Origin: Trematomus loennbergii
Taxonomy: Eukaryota > Chordata > Actinopteri > Perciformes > Nototheniidae
Reading direction: 5' to 3'
NCBI GenBank assembly: GCA_012861695.1
Contig: JAAOOA010000116.1
Span: 26,196,970 to 26,260,969, forward strand
DNA: 64,000 nucleotides
The notes beneath the pieces were generated by a model, which was not told where the DNA came from, made no database searches, and saw only the letters and a list, made by a program, of their open reading frames with translations. Below are positions 1 through 12,700 of this stretch, one piece after another; positions within the stretch are counted from its first letter, which is position 1, and each line of letters begins with the position of its first letter. Position numbers and translations under genes: made by a program.

Positions 1-190
1 GAGCTGACGTTATAAGATCCTCTCAGTCTGACAGGAGAGGACTCTCCTCCACCTTGGTGTAGAAACAGCTCTTTATATCCGTTAGCATAGCTAGCTAACC
101 AGATGCTAACAACAACATTCCACGTTACCGCTCGCGCACTCACACAAAATGCGCTCGTGCCACACACACACAGAGACCCAGAAGTACTTG
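1..190. repeat. Dispersed repeat fragment related to the 24.4-24.9 kb repeat
   Basis: The first ~190 bases share several stretches with 24,400-24,890: a CTCTCAGT...GACAGGAGAG segment, GAAACAGCTC...CCGTTAGC, CCAGATGCTAACAACAAC, and AAAATGCGCTCGTGCCACAC. This is a diverged copy of the repeat nested in the hAT-like element at 23,681-25,016. No gene is visible here. Confidence 0.6.
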
Positions 191-384
191 TACTGTACTG
201 TATATCATATTATTTTCGATGGCTTTACTGTATAATCAGTATAACAGATGAACAGTCGCCACTGGGCTTTCATCTAAACACACAGCCACGTAATGATAAC
301 AAAACAAAGGTCGGGGGTCATTGGTCAAGCAACACACCAATCAGAGAGCAGCAGTGAGCACACCTCAGGCTGTGTTTTAGGCTC

Positions 385-575
385 AGGGGCGTGTGGCGTT
401 GTGGGTTGTCCGTAGGTGTTCGGATCAGGGTCACAGGTTCAAACCCCACTGCAGTCAGCATGTCGTTGTGTTCCTGGGCAAGACACTTCACCCCAAACTG
501 CTCCTGTGGCACAGTATTGAGTATGTAAGTCGCTTTGGATAAAAGCATCTAACAAGTAACATGTAATGTAATATT
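385..575 (+). mobile_element. tRNA-derived SINE, copy 1
   Basis: A pol III B-box-like GGTTCAAACC lies at 436-445. Downstream is GTAAGTCGCTTTGGATAAAA (from 527), followed by an ATGTAATG-rich tail, a 3' end common in teleost tRNA-derived SINEs. An inverted copy lies at 56,702-56,857 inside an olfactory receptor pseudogene, with the same body and 3' end. The superfamily (V-SINE-like) is inferred from memory. Between here and 1,900 only AT-rich sequence with no coding signal is seen. Confidence 0.7.
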
Positions 576-2022
576 TGTATTCTTTATTTCTAATTTATTT
601 CACACAAAAAACTTTTAGTGGAAACGTTTTCACTTATATGATTAAAAAAACAGCAAAGTGGCAAGGCTTGCCCGCCCTGCGTTGGGGGGGCACAGTGACT
701 CATTTGGGGGGCATGGCCCGCGAATGACCCCCCATGACGCCGACCCTGCCACTATCCCTTAACCCGTGACGTTTCACAGAGAGGTCAAGGGATAGACGAT
801 AGGGATAGACGTTAGGAGCTGATTTTTGGATTATTCGACTGCAACCCATGACTCAGCATGTCGGCACGCATGGTTTAAAGGCACAGTTCGTAGTCCACAT
901 GTAGACAAAAGCAAGTTCCATTCATTGGCAGGTCTTTATTACACAACATGTGACGGCAGCTAATCAGTGAACATGAATAACATAACTGCTTATATTCTCT
1001 GTTACTTAAATGATATACAACTCTAACAAACTATTGACGGTCATGTCATTTTTTATTAAACGGGCTGAAGCTAACAATTATTTTAATTATTGATTAATCT
1101 CCAGATTCATTGAATAAATGTCTAATCTATAAAAAAGCAAATGGTGAAACATGTCCATCCCGGTTCCTCAGAGTCCAAGATAATGTCTTTAGATTATTGT
1201 TGCCAGTCAAAAACCCAAACATAATTACAAAAATTGACTACCTGTTCCAGCTCTACCTTTAATAGATATGGTTGGTTAACTGAGTGTTGCCTAGATCCGG
1301 TTCAACTCGGGGCTCATTTCAACAGCTTTCATCTCTTGCATTTAAATAACTCTACCCTAATCTCTTCAATTATTACATTAAATTACTTTCATCGCTCTTC
1401 CTTCAAATTATATTTCAACTGCTTTCATCTTACACAAATCATTTCACAGTGAAATTACTTTAATGCTTCCACTTCAACTGCTTTGACCACATACACATTA
1501 AAAAGGCCCTCTTGTGTTTTTGGGGGTTTCCATTTCCTGTAGTCTGTTATATAGGTTTTTGTGCATGTAAATGGACAAAAATGTATGTAACTTGGTTATA
1601 TAGGATGGCCTGAAACGCCTCCATTGTGCTCCTTTGTTTACTTCTGTAACATAGTCACAACAGATCCGGCCAGCTAACCAATCAGAGCAGACTGGGCTCT
1701 GGTTTCAGACAGAGGGTGAAAAGAGGTGCTGCAGCACAGGCAGTATGAGAAAAATAAAGACCTTTTTGTATATTAAAGCATGGAGACATGTCACAGTAGA
1801 GGCATTAAATACTAATATGAACCACAAGCACTTTTCCCAACAATGATTTATTGGAAGCACAAGGTTATATTAAACAAGATATTGCCAAGAAAAGGCTTGA
1901 AATATTGCACTACAGATGTATGGTGCTGTAAGGGTTAAACCTTGTGAGGGACCTGGCCCCTCCTTGCTGAGCAGGCCTCTGGGATGTAACAGGAGCCTTG
2001 TGTTTTCCATTCTGCTCTCATC

Positions 2023-5000
2023 ATGGCTGCATGGCTGTGCCGGGCTCTGGTGCAGAGGAATGGACGCTTGTTGCCTTCATACCCTAACTCTGTGGGCAGA
2101 TTGTGCTCCAGGGGGTGGGAAGCTCCTTCCTGCCCCCGGGGCCCTCTCTGCCTTCCAGGACAAGCCTCGGACTGTGGAGGACCTGCCTAATATCAGCTTC
2201 TTGGAGCTGATCTACAGGATGGTGTTTCAGGGCTTCTACAACCGTTTGCATGAGCTACAGGTAGGCCGTAGTGCACTGCATGATATCTGGACGACACACA
2301 TTAGGGTTAGGGTTGGCAGCAGGAGAGTAATGCCAGATAATCTTTCCCTGCATGCATTCCAGAAATCCCTGATAAGCTCTCACTTTGGTTGACCTGCTTA
2401 AGTGCATTTACCTCCAAGAATGCATGTTAGAACATGTCAGGCTCCATATCACCTCCAGATAACAGCCGGTCTCAGCTGACTCACTGAGGATTGTCTGCAG
2501 GAACACTTTCAGTTTTTACGCAACACAGTGCATTGGATCAATGGGATATTTTAACATTTTGGCTTTTATGGAACCATCTATTTATTTTCCTTTCCTCAGG
2601 AGATTGCTTAGGCAAGTTTTTTATAGACCACCTTTCAACATAAGGTAATTCAAAGTCCTTTACAAAAATGAAAAACATGAAGAAGCAAAGAGCAGGCGAA
2701 AGCAACAGCAAGAAGAAAAGTCTTCAGCATTGATTGAAAACAGTTGCAGCAGACCTGAAGTTTACTGGGAGTTTGTTCTAGATGTTTGGAGCATAATAAC
2801 TGAAGAAGAAGAAGATGAAGAAGATGGACCTTTATTGAACCCTGCTTCTCCATGTTTAGTTCTGACTCGTTCTGAAAGCAGAAACATCCCAGAAGACCTG
2901 AGAGATCTGGATGGTTCATAATGTAGCAGGAGATCAGAAATATATTTTGGCCCTAAACCATTCAATGCTTTATAAACCATCAGCAGTATTTTGAGATCAA
3001 TTGTTTGACAGACAGGAAGCCAGTGTAAAGACCTCAGAACTGGAGTGATCCACTTTCTGAGTGTCAGTGAGGACTCGAGCAGCAGCGTTCTGAATCAGCT
3101 GCAGCCGTCTGATAGATTTTTTAGTGAGACCTGTGAAGACACCATTACAGTAGTCGAGTCTACTGAAGATCCAGACTCCAAATCCTGCTTTGACATTAGT
3201 CCTTTACTCCTAGATACAGTATATCCTTCAGGTGGTAGTATGCAGATGTAAGTAATTGTCTTAATGTGACTATTGAAATTCAGCTCAGAGTCCATGAGAT
3301 TTCTGGCCTTTTTTTCTGTTGTTTGTAACATTGATGATTGAGGCTCAGCCCTGACTTTTATTCGTTTCTCCTTAGCTCCTAAAGGATTACCTCTGCTTAT
3401 CAAATCAAATCAAATCAGGTTACACACAGGTTTCTCTGTTCACTCATCTTTCTTGCATCACTTTGCCCACCATCAGATCTATAACAAGAAGCGATATGGG
3501 CCCATATACAGAGAGGGACAGAAGAGCGTGTCAGTGAACACTCCACAGCTGCTGGAGGAAGTGCTGAGGAACGACGAGAAGTTCCCCACCCGAGGAGACC
3601 TGTCCGCGTGGAAGGAATATCGGGATATGAGGGGATATGGCTATGGGCCTTTCACAGAGTAAGACTCTTAAAAACTGTTGCAATGCTTCATTCACATTTC
3701 CTTACGACCACTGGACCATGTGCAAACAATACATTGTAAAAACTTGAGACACTTGCTTAACCCTTGTGCCCTCCTCTGGCATTTTTGTACATTTTTCCTG
3801 GACTTTTTTTTTAATGATCATTTCAGCTGTGTTTCAGCTTTTGGCATGGATTTTTGCAAGAAGTCTTCTTTTGAGTCAAATTTTTGAAATCCAATGTCGT
3901 TTACTCTTACATGTTTTGTATACTCTCGTGATGCATTTTGCACCCTCTGGACACCTTTGTGGCAAAAATGTACACCCCCCAAAAAACTGCTATTAAATCA
4001 TCATACATCAATATTTGTTTTAAACAAAGATAAACATGCAGTTTGACCAAGGGCTTATTTAATTAGTGAGCAGAGAAGGCGAAAGACCTGGAGCAAAGAG
4101 AAGGAACTCAAATGAAGAAGCATTTCAGTGCAGAAGAGACTTCAGAAATAATCTTGCAGCCTTCTTCTGCCAGCGAGCTGCAGGACTCATCTGAAGAAGA
4201 CACAAGGTTTGAGGGGGGGTCTGACACTGAATGCTCTCTGGAGTCCAGCATTTCTTTGAGTTCCTCTGACCCTTCCTCTGAAAGTGGAGAGGACACTGAG
4301 GGTCCGGTCCACCATCCACCACCACGGTAGCAGCAGCTGCTGTGGGGGCATTCTTCTCACACTCTGTGAGGACACCCTGGACACTCCGTTGTTCTCTCTC
4401 CCCTCACTGTGTGCCGGACCCTCAGTGTCCTCTCCACTTTCAGAGGAAGGGTCAGAGGAACTCCAAGAAATGCTGGACTCCAGAGAGCATTTCTGTAATA
4501 GCAGTTTTTGGGGCGTGTACATTTTTGCCACGAAGGTGTCGAAAGGAGGAACATTTGAGGAGGGCTAAGGGTTTCCAGGGCAAAGTCTTGTCATGTAAAA
4601 GAGAATGGGTGATTGGGACCAGCTAGTATTGGAAGTTTGATGTTTAAATCTCCACTAATCGTTGACCATTAAGATTGTTAAGGTCCTTTGTTGAGTCCAC
4701 TTTTTAATTGACCTGATTGGGTGTAAAGGTCTGATTTCACACACCAAATACACACTGTTCTTTTTAATGTTGTGGCCTTGTGCCAAGCTTTGTTTTACTA
4801 GTTCGATTTTTTATTCAACTTTTATTTATTTTTATTTGTACCACTGCGCTTGACAAATACAATGTATTATTATTATAATTATTATTTTACTCCCACCAAA
4901 TTCAATTTGAATGCAGCAAGACAGGCTTTGTCATATTTTCTTTTTTGCACCTTTAGCTTAGAATATTGCCTTGGATTTGGAAGCATTGTTTTTAATTTGG

Positions 5001-8000
5001 TCCCTATGAAATATCAGTTAATTCTGCAAACATACAGACTATATATCTGAATGAAAACCATTATTTTTTCACCAGATATAGTATGACTTGATAAATGTAA
5101 GCAATATTAATCAAAGCTGCTGTGATTGAGTCCTGGTGACTGTATTTGTGTCCCTAGGGAGGGGGAGAGGTGGTACAACCTGAGGGTGATGCTGAACAAA
5201 CGCATGCTGCATCCGAAGGAATCCGCACAGTATGGGGATGATATCAATGACGTGGTTACAGACTTCATCAAGAGGCTCTCCTACCTCCGTCAGTGCAGCC
5301 CCGAAGAAGACTTGGTGCCTGACATGGCCAATGAGCTCTATCGATTCTCACTAGAGGGTATGTAGGGAACTTGGTAGTTCATGCTAAGCTAAAGTTGTTG
5401 CTTAATAAAGTTACTGTAAGGGTGCATGTTTATTTAACTTAGTAATCCTCCTTTAGGGTGGTGCAGTGATGACAGATTTTTGTAGGATGACCCGGAAGAT
5501 AGCATAACAAGGGCTCCCTTGACAAAAAGCCAATGGGTTTTTTCCATTGGAATTTGGAATAAAGAAATAAGCAGAATTATCTCCTCAAATTAACAACAAT
5601 TGTATAATTGTTTAAGGGTAATGCAATTGACTGAAGTAAAAAGTTAACATAATGCTATAAACATGCTGCATTGCGGTTGCTGGACTTCATGTCACCAAGC
5701 TAAGCTAAAGGTGGCTAATGTTTGGCTTGTTGACATTTAGTTGTCTCTTTATCAACTTGTTAGCAGCCGCTGATTTGAAGACGCATTAAAGCCTCAGGCG
5801 TTCACCAGTGGGTATTTACTGACATATTTTATGTCGAAGTCATAAAACATGAAAAATCTTGAGATCTTGAATTAGCCAAATACCTTATTTCGGGAATCTA
5901 ACCAAAAGCTCTTTCAAAAGACCATTGACTACAAGACAAGGGAGTCTGGAAGTTCTAAAATGCTTTTCCGTGTTTAGGAGTCATTGCTGCATCACTCTTT
6001 TATCCTAGGGGTGTTGGAGCAGAACACCTATTGTGGTGGCTGATAGCCACCCCCTCTGCTACGCGCCGTTCGTTGGATGAGGCTGAAATCTCTATTAAAA
6101 TAAAGAAAGGAATTGAAAACACCGGAATCAAAAGTTATAACAATTATCTGAGTTTACTTCTGGTAGGAAACCAAACACATATACAAGTTATACAGAGTAC
6201 TCCGGACTTCAGGCTTGTGATGCGGTTTTACAGGTAGACAGACCAGCTTTCAGAAAAGAGAAGTATGGACTCCAGGTTTGTGATGCGGTTTACCGTCTTC
6301 GAGCACCAGCTTTCAACAAACCAGAAGCATTTTTACATACAAAAACACCAGTATTCATATCCCTATTTTGGGGCGGAGATGTGTTTACTTTTCCTTCCCC
6401 CTTTCATTCCAAAGTAATGAGAGAGTCCGTGAGGAGGAGCTGCTCACCTCCCCCAAGTGTTTTTACTGGCTGGATTCACTTCTGGTCGGGTTCAATAGTT
6501 CTGACCAGAACGAGAAATTCCAAAGTTTCACAAGGTCAAAACCTTTATCTCCGTCCCAATCTTAACTCCATTCCTTACCCATGAGAGTTCTTCACATAAA
6601 CTATCCCCCTTCAGACATTTAAACCTTTCTGCATATATTTAATGAGGTCTTTAACGACTTTAAAAACAGGGGGGGGCTGGATTGTAGAGTAAGGGTAAAT
6701 GCTGGACCAAAACATATGACACGGCAGGAAACTTGGAATATCTTTGAGCATTGTTAGCATTCCAAAGGCTTCCTGTTGCTTCTGCCTTTGGACTTGGACA
6801 CTCCCGCCAAAAAAAGGAACCCAATGAAGGCTTACAAATGATTTTCCTACTATCCCCCTACTGTTAAAAATGGGAGAGGGACCATAGTAACTTGTCATTT
6901 TAGCAGGTCATTTGTCCACTTGGAGACAGAGAGAGTCTTTATAAACAGATGTCTGCATTTATGAATACAGAATCTGACGACAATGGGACAAACATTTGGT
7001 TTTGAAAGTGTTCTAGTTCCCCTTCATAGTCAGTGTAGTCACTTGAGCAGGATTTAGTTGCATGCAGGTAAAACACGTGTGCAAAAGAGCTGGACCGCAT
7101 TGCCTGAATAGCAATCGGCTATTGTCTGCAGACCATTTTTGTAACCTGGCTATTCGTGAAACAATGCCTTTTGTTGTGTGTTCAAGATATATATTTAAGC
7201 CATTAAAATTGAATTAATAGGGTTACATTTTGGCAGATTTTTTGTTACATTACAACCAGTTCAGTTTGACTAATCCAAAGGAGAGCAAGTCTGCAGAAAG
7301 GTTTTTCTTATCCTGAATCATAACCTTTGCCACTCAGGTATCGCCTCCATACTGTTTGAGACAAGGCTTGGGTGTCTGGAAAAGGAAATCCCTGCAGGGA
7401 CTCAAGACTTCATCCACTCCATAGGCCAGATGTTCTCCTACAACATGGCTGCGTTTCTGATGCCCAAGTGGAGCCGCAGTCTGCTGCCCTACTGGAGGCG
7501 CTACATCGAAGGCTGGGAGGGCATCTTCTGCTTTGGTGAGTCTCAGAAAAAGTGACAGCTGGTTTGACTGTCTTGTTATGGACAACATGTACTTGTAGTG
7601 CTACTATTATAACTACTTTCTCTATTATAACAAGTCCATCTCCTGACAGGACAACATGTGTGCAAAGCACTTTGACAGGGAAAGTCCGACTATGAATCAC
7701 ACTACTTGTGTGGACAATATTTCATTTGAGAACACAGAGGGATACTCTGTTTGTAAAGATATCTGTTGACATATGGACAAGGCTTAAGTGCATCTCTTTC
7801 AATCCATTGAGTCAAAATGAATGTCCTAAGGGAACAACTTAGGACATTCGGTACAAAAGCAAAGTACAGAATGTGCTCATGCATTACATTAGTACAGCAG
7901 ATAAGCACAACAATTGTGCATTTTATGAGAAAAGCATGACATTTCTAACATAGTTAGTGCATACCATAAGGTTTATTTTCAGATGTGGAGGGACCGTGAG

Positions 8001-8231
8001 AGGTCAAATCCAAGATGGCTGCCAGTCTCTCGGGTCAAATGTTCAAACACGCTTAATTTTGGAACCAAACACTGTAGAAAAACATTTAACGTGTCATATC
8101 CAACTAAATTAGGGATGCCCAATCATTTGGTGATACTTTTGAGATCGCCAGAATTCAAGAAAATGAATTTAGGTGAAGATAAAGGTAGAAATTGACCAAA
8201 AATAAGCTGTCAATCAGTTGAAATTTGCTAA

Positions 8232-8307
<76 letters not shown>

Positions 8308-9665
8308 TATAGTATATTCCAGTGGATTTATGGTCACCCAGCATTAATACAGAGACTGGAGGAATATGGCTTTACTTGGCACAGTCTGCATGCTGAAGAA
8401 AACATTTGTTTTTGGGTTTTTTTTTGTCTTCAAATACATACTTACATGATTGTGACGAGCATAATATTTGTTCCCCGCCCAACTCTCTAAGTCTAAGTGC
8501 TTGAACTATATATACTATGTATAAATGGATGGAACTATCAACAAAACAACAGCGTTTTATTCCCCAATGTCATATTTAATAGAAAAATAATGATGCACCT
8601 CTTATTGGAGAAAGAAGAATGGGGAACAGAAAGGTTTAGAGAGGGACAAACTGCTGAAAGAATGTAAACCAAAGAGGGAGATGGAAAACAGTTCCATGTA
8701 GAGCACAAACAGCTCTCTTAACCCTCGCTGTTATAACAAAGGGCTGCAGTCAACTACAAGGTTCATCGCTGTCCCTTTCCACTTATAGAGGGTTGGGGTT
8801 CGATTCCCTGCCTGTCCACCTATAAAACGCCCAAGGTAGCGCAGCTTTTTTTCTGTTCTTTAGTGACTCACATGGACACTTAGAGGTCATGCAAATAAAG
8901 GGTTATGTATGTTGTGTGTGTGACAGAGAGTGCAGAGAGAACATGGGCAAAGGGGATTTGTTTGTCCTAGCATGGCTGTACAATTACAAATACAAAGGTT
9001 TACCCATTTAGACTCCATGGTATGGAGAACAAAACTCATTTTAAATGACTCTAAGGATATAACAAGTTTTATCCGAGCAGGACATAATATTGGAATTATT
9101 ACTTTAAAATTATATTATGCACACCATTTCGTTGTCGTGGTGGCAATAAATGGTTATAAAGGGATGAACAGGGACTATACTATAAGGTGAACTAAATTCA
9201 AGCTCAAGCAAATGTGCAAGGAGCCTTCTTTTATGTAGAAAATCAATTAACTTAAATATCTCTGATAATAAACTTAATTTGGATCCCTTGTAGTCATCCT
9301 CTTAAGATCTACAACCCATACATAACAGCAGAGAGATGATAAATGTCCACACTGATGCTACACTAATCCTGTACCGAAGCCCTTTTTAATTTGTGGTTGT
9401 ACGGGATATTTTCAACCTGAAATAACTTAAAATCATGAGAGAGTAAACAACAAAAAAATGCTAAATATTCCAATATTTCGCATTAAAAAAATACAGTAGC
9501 AATTTTGCAACAATTGCAACATTAGCTAAATCAAACGTTTGAAAATAGATAGGTGCTTGCTAATTCTTAAAATATGAATTTGACATAATTTCCTGTTTTG
9601 CTAAGGTTGCTTTTTAGTGAAATACTTCAACAAATATTAAATACAATACATAACTGCGCCATCTG

Positions 9666-9738
<73 letters not shown>

Positions 9739-12700
9739 ACACACACACACACACTCACACACACACACACACACACCGCAAATTTCAACTGATTGACAGC
9801 TTATTTTTGGTCAATTTCTACCTTTATCTTCACCTAAATGCATTTTCTTGAATTCTGGCAATCTCAAAAGTATCACCAAATGATTGGGCATCCCTAATTT
9901 GGCTGGATATGACACCTTAAATGTTTTTCTACAATGTTTGGTTCCAAAATTAAGCGTGTTTGAACATTTGACCCGAGAGACTGGCGGCCATCTTGGATTT
10001 GACCTCTCACGGTCCTCACAGGTCAAATCTGACTTCCCTCCACATCTGAAAATAAACCTTATGGTATGCACTAACTATGTTAGAAATGTCATGCTTTTCT
10101 CATAAAATGCACAATTGTTATAATATGAGAGCTTATCCGCTGTACTAAATAGTTAATAGTCAACTTCAAGTTCTGTTCTTTTCAGTTCTCTATTAAACTA
10201 ACTAAAAAGTGTTAGCAGCTTTACAGACTGTTGACTCGCTGAACACCAAACACCCAGACTATATAAGCAGCTAATGTGTTTCTATCAGGGTTAATGCAAC
10301 ACACTCTCACTCCCTAAACGTCCAGGAGCGACGCTTGGTCAGGGTCCCGTGACATGCAGTTGGGACACGCCGAGGCTCCTTCAGCTTCATAAACGGATGC
10401 AAAGAGCTTTCACTACTAGACCGCTGGGTCATGTTAAGACCATCTTTTCTGTGTTGCTGTGGGTTTTTTACATCGCTTTTGTGTTACAAATATCAAAACA
10501 ATAACAAATATATCCGTCGTAAACTAAACCAGAAACAGCAGTATATTTTATTTTGTTAACACTGTAAACTTGACAGCTTTTTAACCCGCACCTCCTACTG
10601 GTTAAAGCACGTTATTACACGTTTAGAGTAATTGCAATGCAGGTAGATTGTGTTGCTTTTTAATGACTGTTTAAAATGCCTTTTTCTTAATGTCTTTCAT
10701 TTTTGTAAAGCACTTTTGAATGTGTTATATTTATGAAAACATTTAAATATTAAGAGTATATACAAAATAGGAGGAAAGTAGAAGGTCAATGATAGAAATA
10801 TAGAATAGAAAATATCAAGAAGATACTGTAAATGGTATCTAGAATAAAACAGTTTAGTGCCGGATGTACAAAGATATTAATAGGAGGATGTGCAAAACAG
10901 ACAAACTAATTAGGCTTTATTTAAACATTAAATAATACTTTAGGTTAAGGTCTTCTTTTAAATACATGTAAGCAAAGCTTTGGGGGTATCTATATTAAGC
11001 CTGACAAAGTACTTAACGTTTAATATATTGCATGGTTTGTTTTGGGACTTGACAATCAACTTTCCTGCAATGTTAACTATGTTGAAGCACTTATTTTAAC
11101 CGATATTATACATATTTATTATACTCTTATAAGATGTATGTAGATAGAATAAGAAATGTGCAGAATATGACAGTTTAATGGTGGAGGTACACACATATTG
11201 ATAGATCTCTTGTTGAGGAACCTATGACCCAAGTTTGTCATCATTGCATAACTACACCGTAGTTGTGTATATATATAAATGAAAATCTTGAAATCTTGAA
11301 AGGGATGTGCAAAATAGCCATTATATACAGTTTTTGATGAACAATTAGAGAATAACGAGTAATGAATATGCTTTATAGGGATCTGCAGATAATTTTAGTC
11401 TTCTCAAGCACCCACTACCAAATATCTCGCCTGATTGTTTGACAATCACCTTCACTGAATTTTACTCAGGTGTAACTAAAGTCTGATTTAAGGGTTGTTT
11501 ATATTTCACATCATTAATCCAAATCTGTAAAGTAACTAAAATAAATGTAGTAAAAATACCAGGTTAACCTTAAAGAAAGCCCTCAGGATTATAAAAGACC
11601 CCCATCACCCCAGCCACAAACTGTTCTGTCTGCTGCCGTCTGGCAGGCGGTACCGCAGCATCCGGACTAAAACCACCAGACTCAGGGACAGCTTCATCCC
11701 ACAGGCCAGAAGACTATTAAACACCTGAACTTGAAACAACATCCATAACATTCATCTGGCTGCTACTTAGAAATTATTTGTCTAATATATCATATTCCAA
11801 TCACTTGTATATAGACTCTTATTGCACTATTTCACTTTTTACGTCGAGTCTTGATTTGGATAGTGTGCCGTCGATGGGTTTCATTCCATTTCAAACTGCT
11901 GTTTGACACCGGTGTAAACTTCGCACACTGCCACTCCAACATCCAATCACAGAGCTTGAGAACTGATCACGGGGTTTGTCAAACAAAGCACATGGTGTAG
12001 TCCCAAACGATAGCTGAGGATTCTGGGTAGTGTAGTGTCTTCTGCCATCCTAAACTCCGAAAAAATATTTGTTTCTCCGAATCGAAGGAGGAAACACAAA
12101 AGCATTGCACACAATTTAAACCAATCAATGTTGTGTAATTAACAAGGATAATCTGGTGTTTTTGAGTTGATGAGTAGTGCAGATATCATGTAAAATTAAT
12201 CGACAGTAAGGAGAATAGTTACTTCCGGGTGTAAAATCCTCCGTTATCCAATGGGAATGGACGCTCACATTGCCTTTAAATGCCGCCGACATGGACCGAT
12301 GCGGTGCTTCCCTGAGCGTCAAATACCGCCGCCGATGGGAATACATTGCAATCAGTTGGCGTCCCAACTGCACGCCACGGGACCCTGACCAAGCGTCGCT
12401 CCTGGACGTTTAGGGAGTGAGAGTGTGTTGGTTAATGTGGTGCAAGGCTAAGCAGGGCTTTTTGGACAAATCCAATTATGTAATCAATACTAACATTACC
12501 TGGCAGCTTTCACTAAATCTGCGCCCACTTTTTATTAAAGATACAGTAGCGTGGAGGAAGTAGCAGTAATGTCATATAATTCAATGTAAATGCATGTTAA
12601 CATTTTCTTTGCAGGTCCTCTGGATAAGAATCAGGCTAAAGATAAACCAAACATCTTTCTCAAATACCTCAGCTGAAGCTAAACGGATAGCCGGAGCTTT

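Larger units (their letters stand above)
7889..10147. mobile_element. Long inverted-repeat (foldback) element with microsatellites at inner arm ends, CYP27 intron 4
   Basis: The arm at 7,889-8,232 is the near-complete reverse complement of 9,777-10,147. Outer ends are AGTACAGCAG...GTGCATTTTATGAG and its inverse; the inner halves include a shared TCAATCAGTTGAAATTTGC. The inner edge of the left arm runs straight into (TG)n and that of the right arm into (CA)n, so the microsatellites are also mirror images. The 1.4-kb spacer is AT-rich and non-coding. This looks like a non-autonomous DNA transposon with long TIRs. Confidence 0.65.

Noticed and set aside
2300..2315. Two TTAGGG-like units after CYP27 exon 1
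   Set aside because: Too short to be an interstitial telomere tract.
8155..8490. Long Cys-Val and Thr-His frames across TG/CA runs
   Set aside because: They are translations of a dinucleotide microsatellite; the same applies at 9,598-9,792, 53,011-53,391, 57,844-58,056 and 61,253-61,453.
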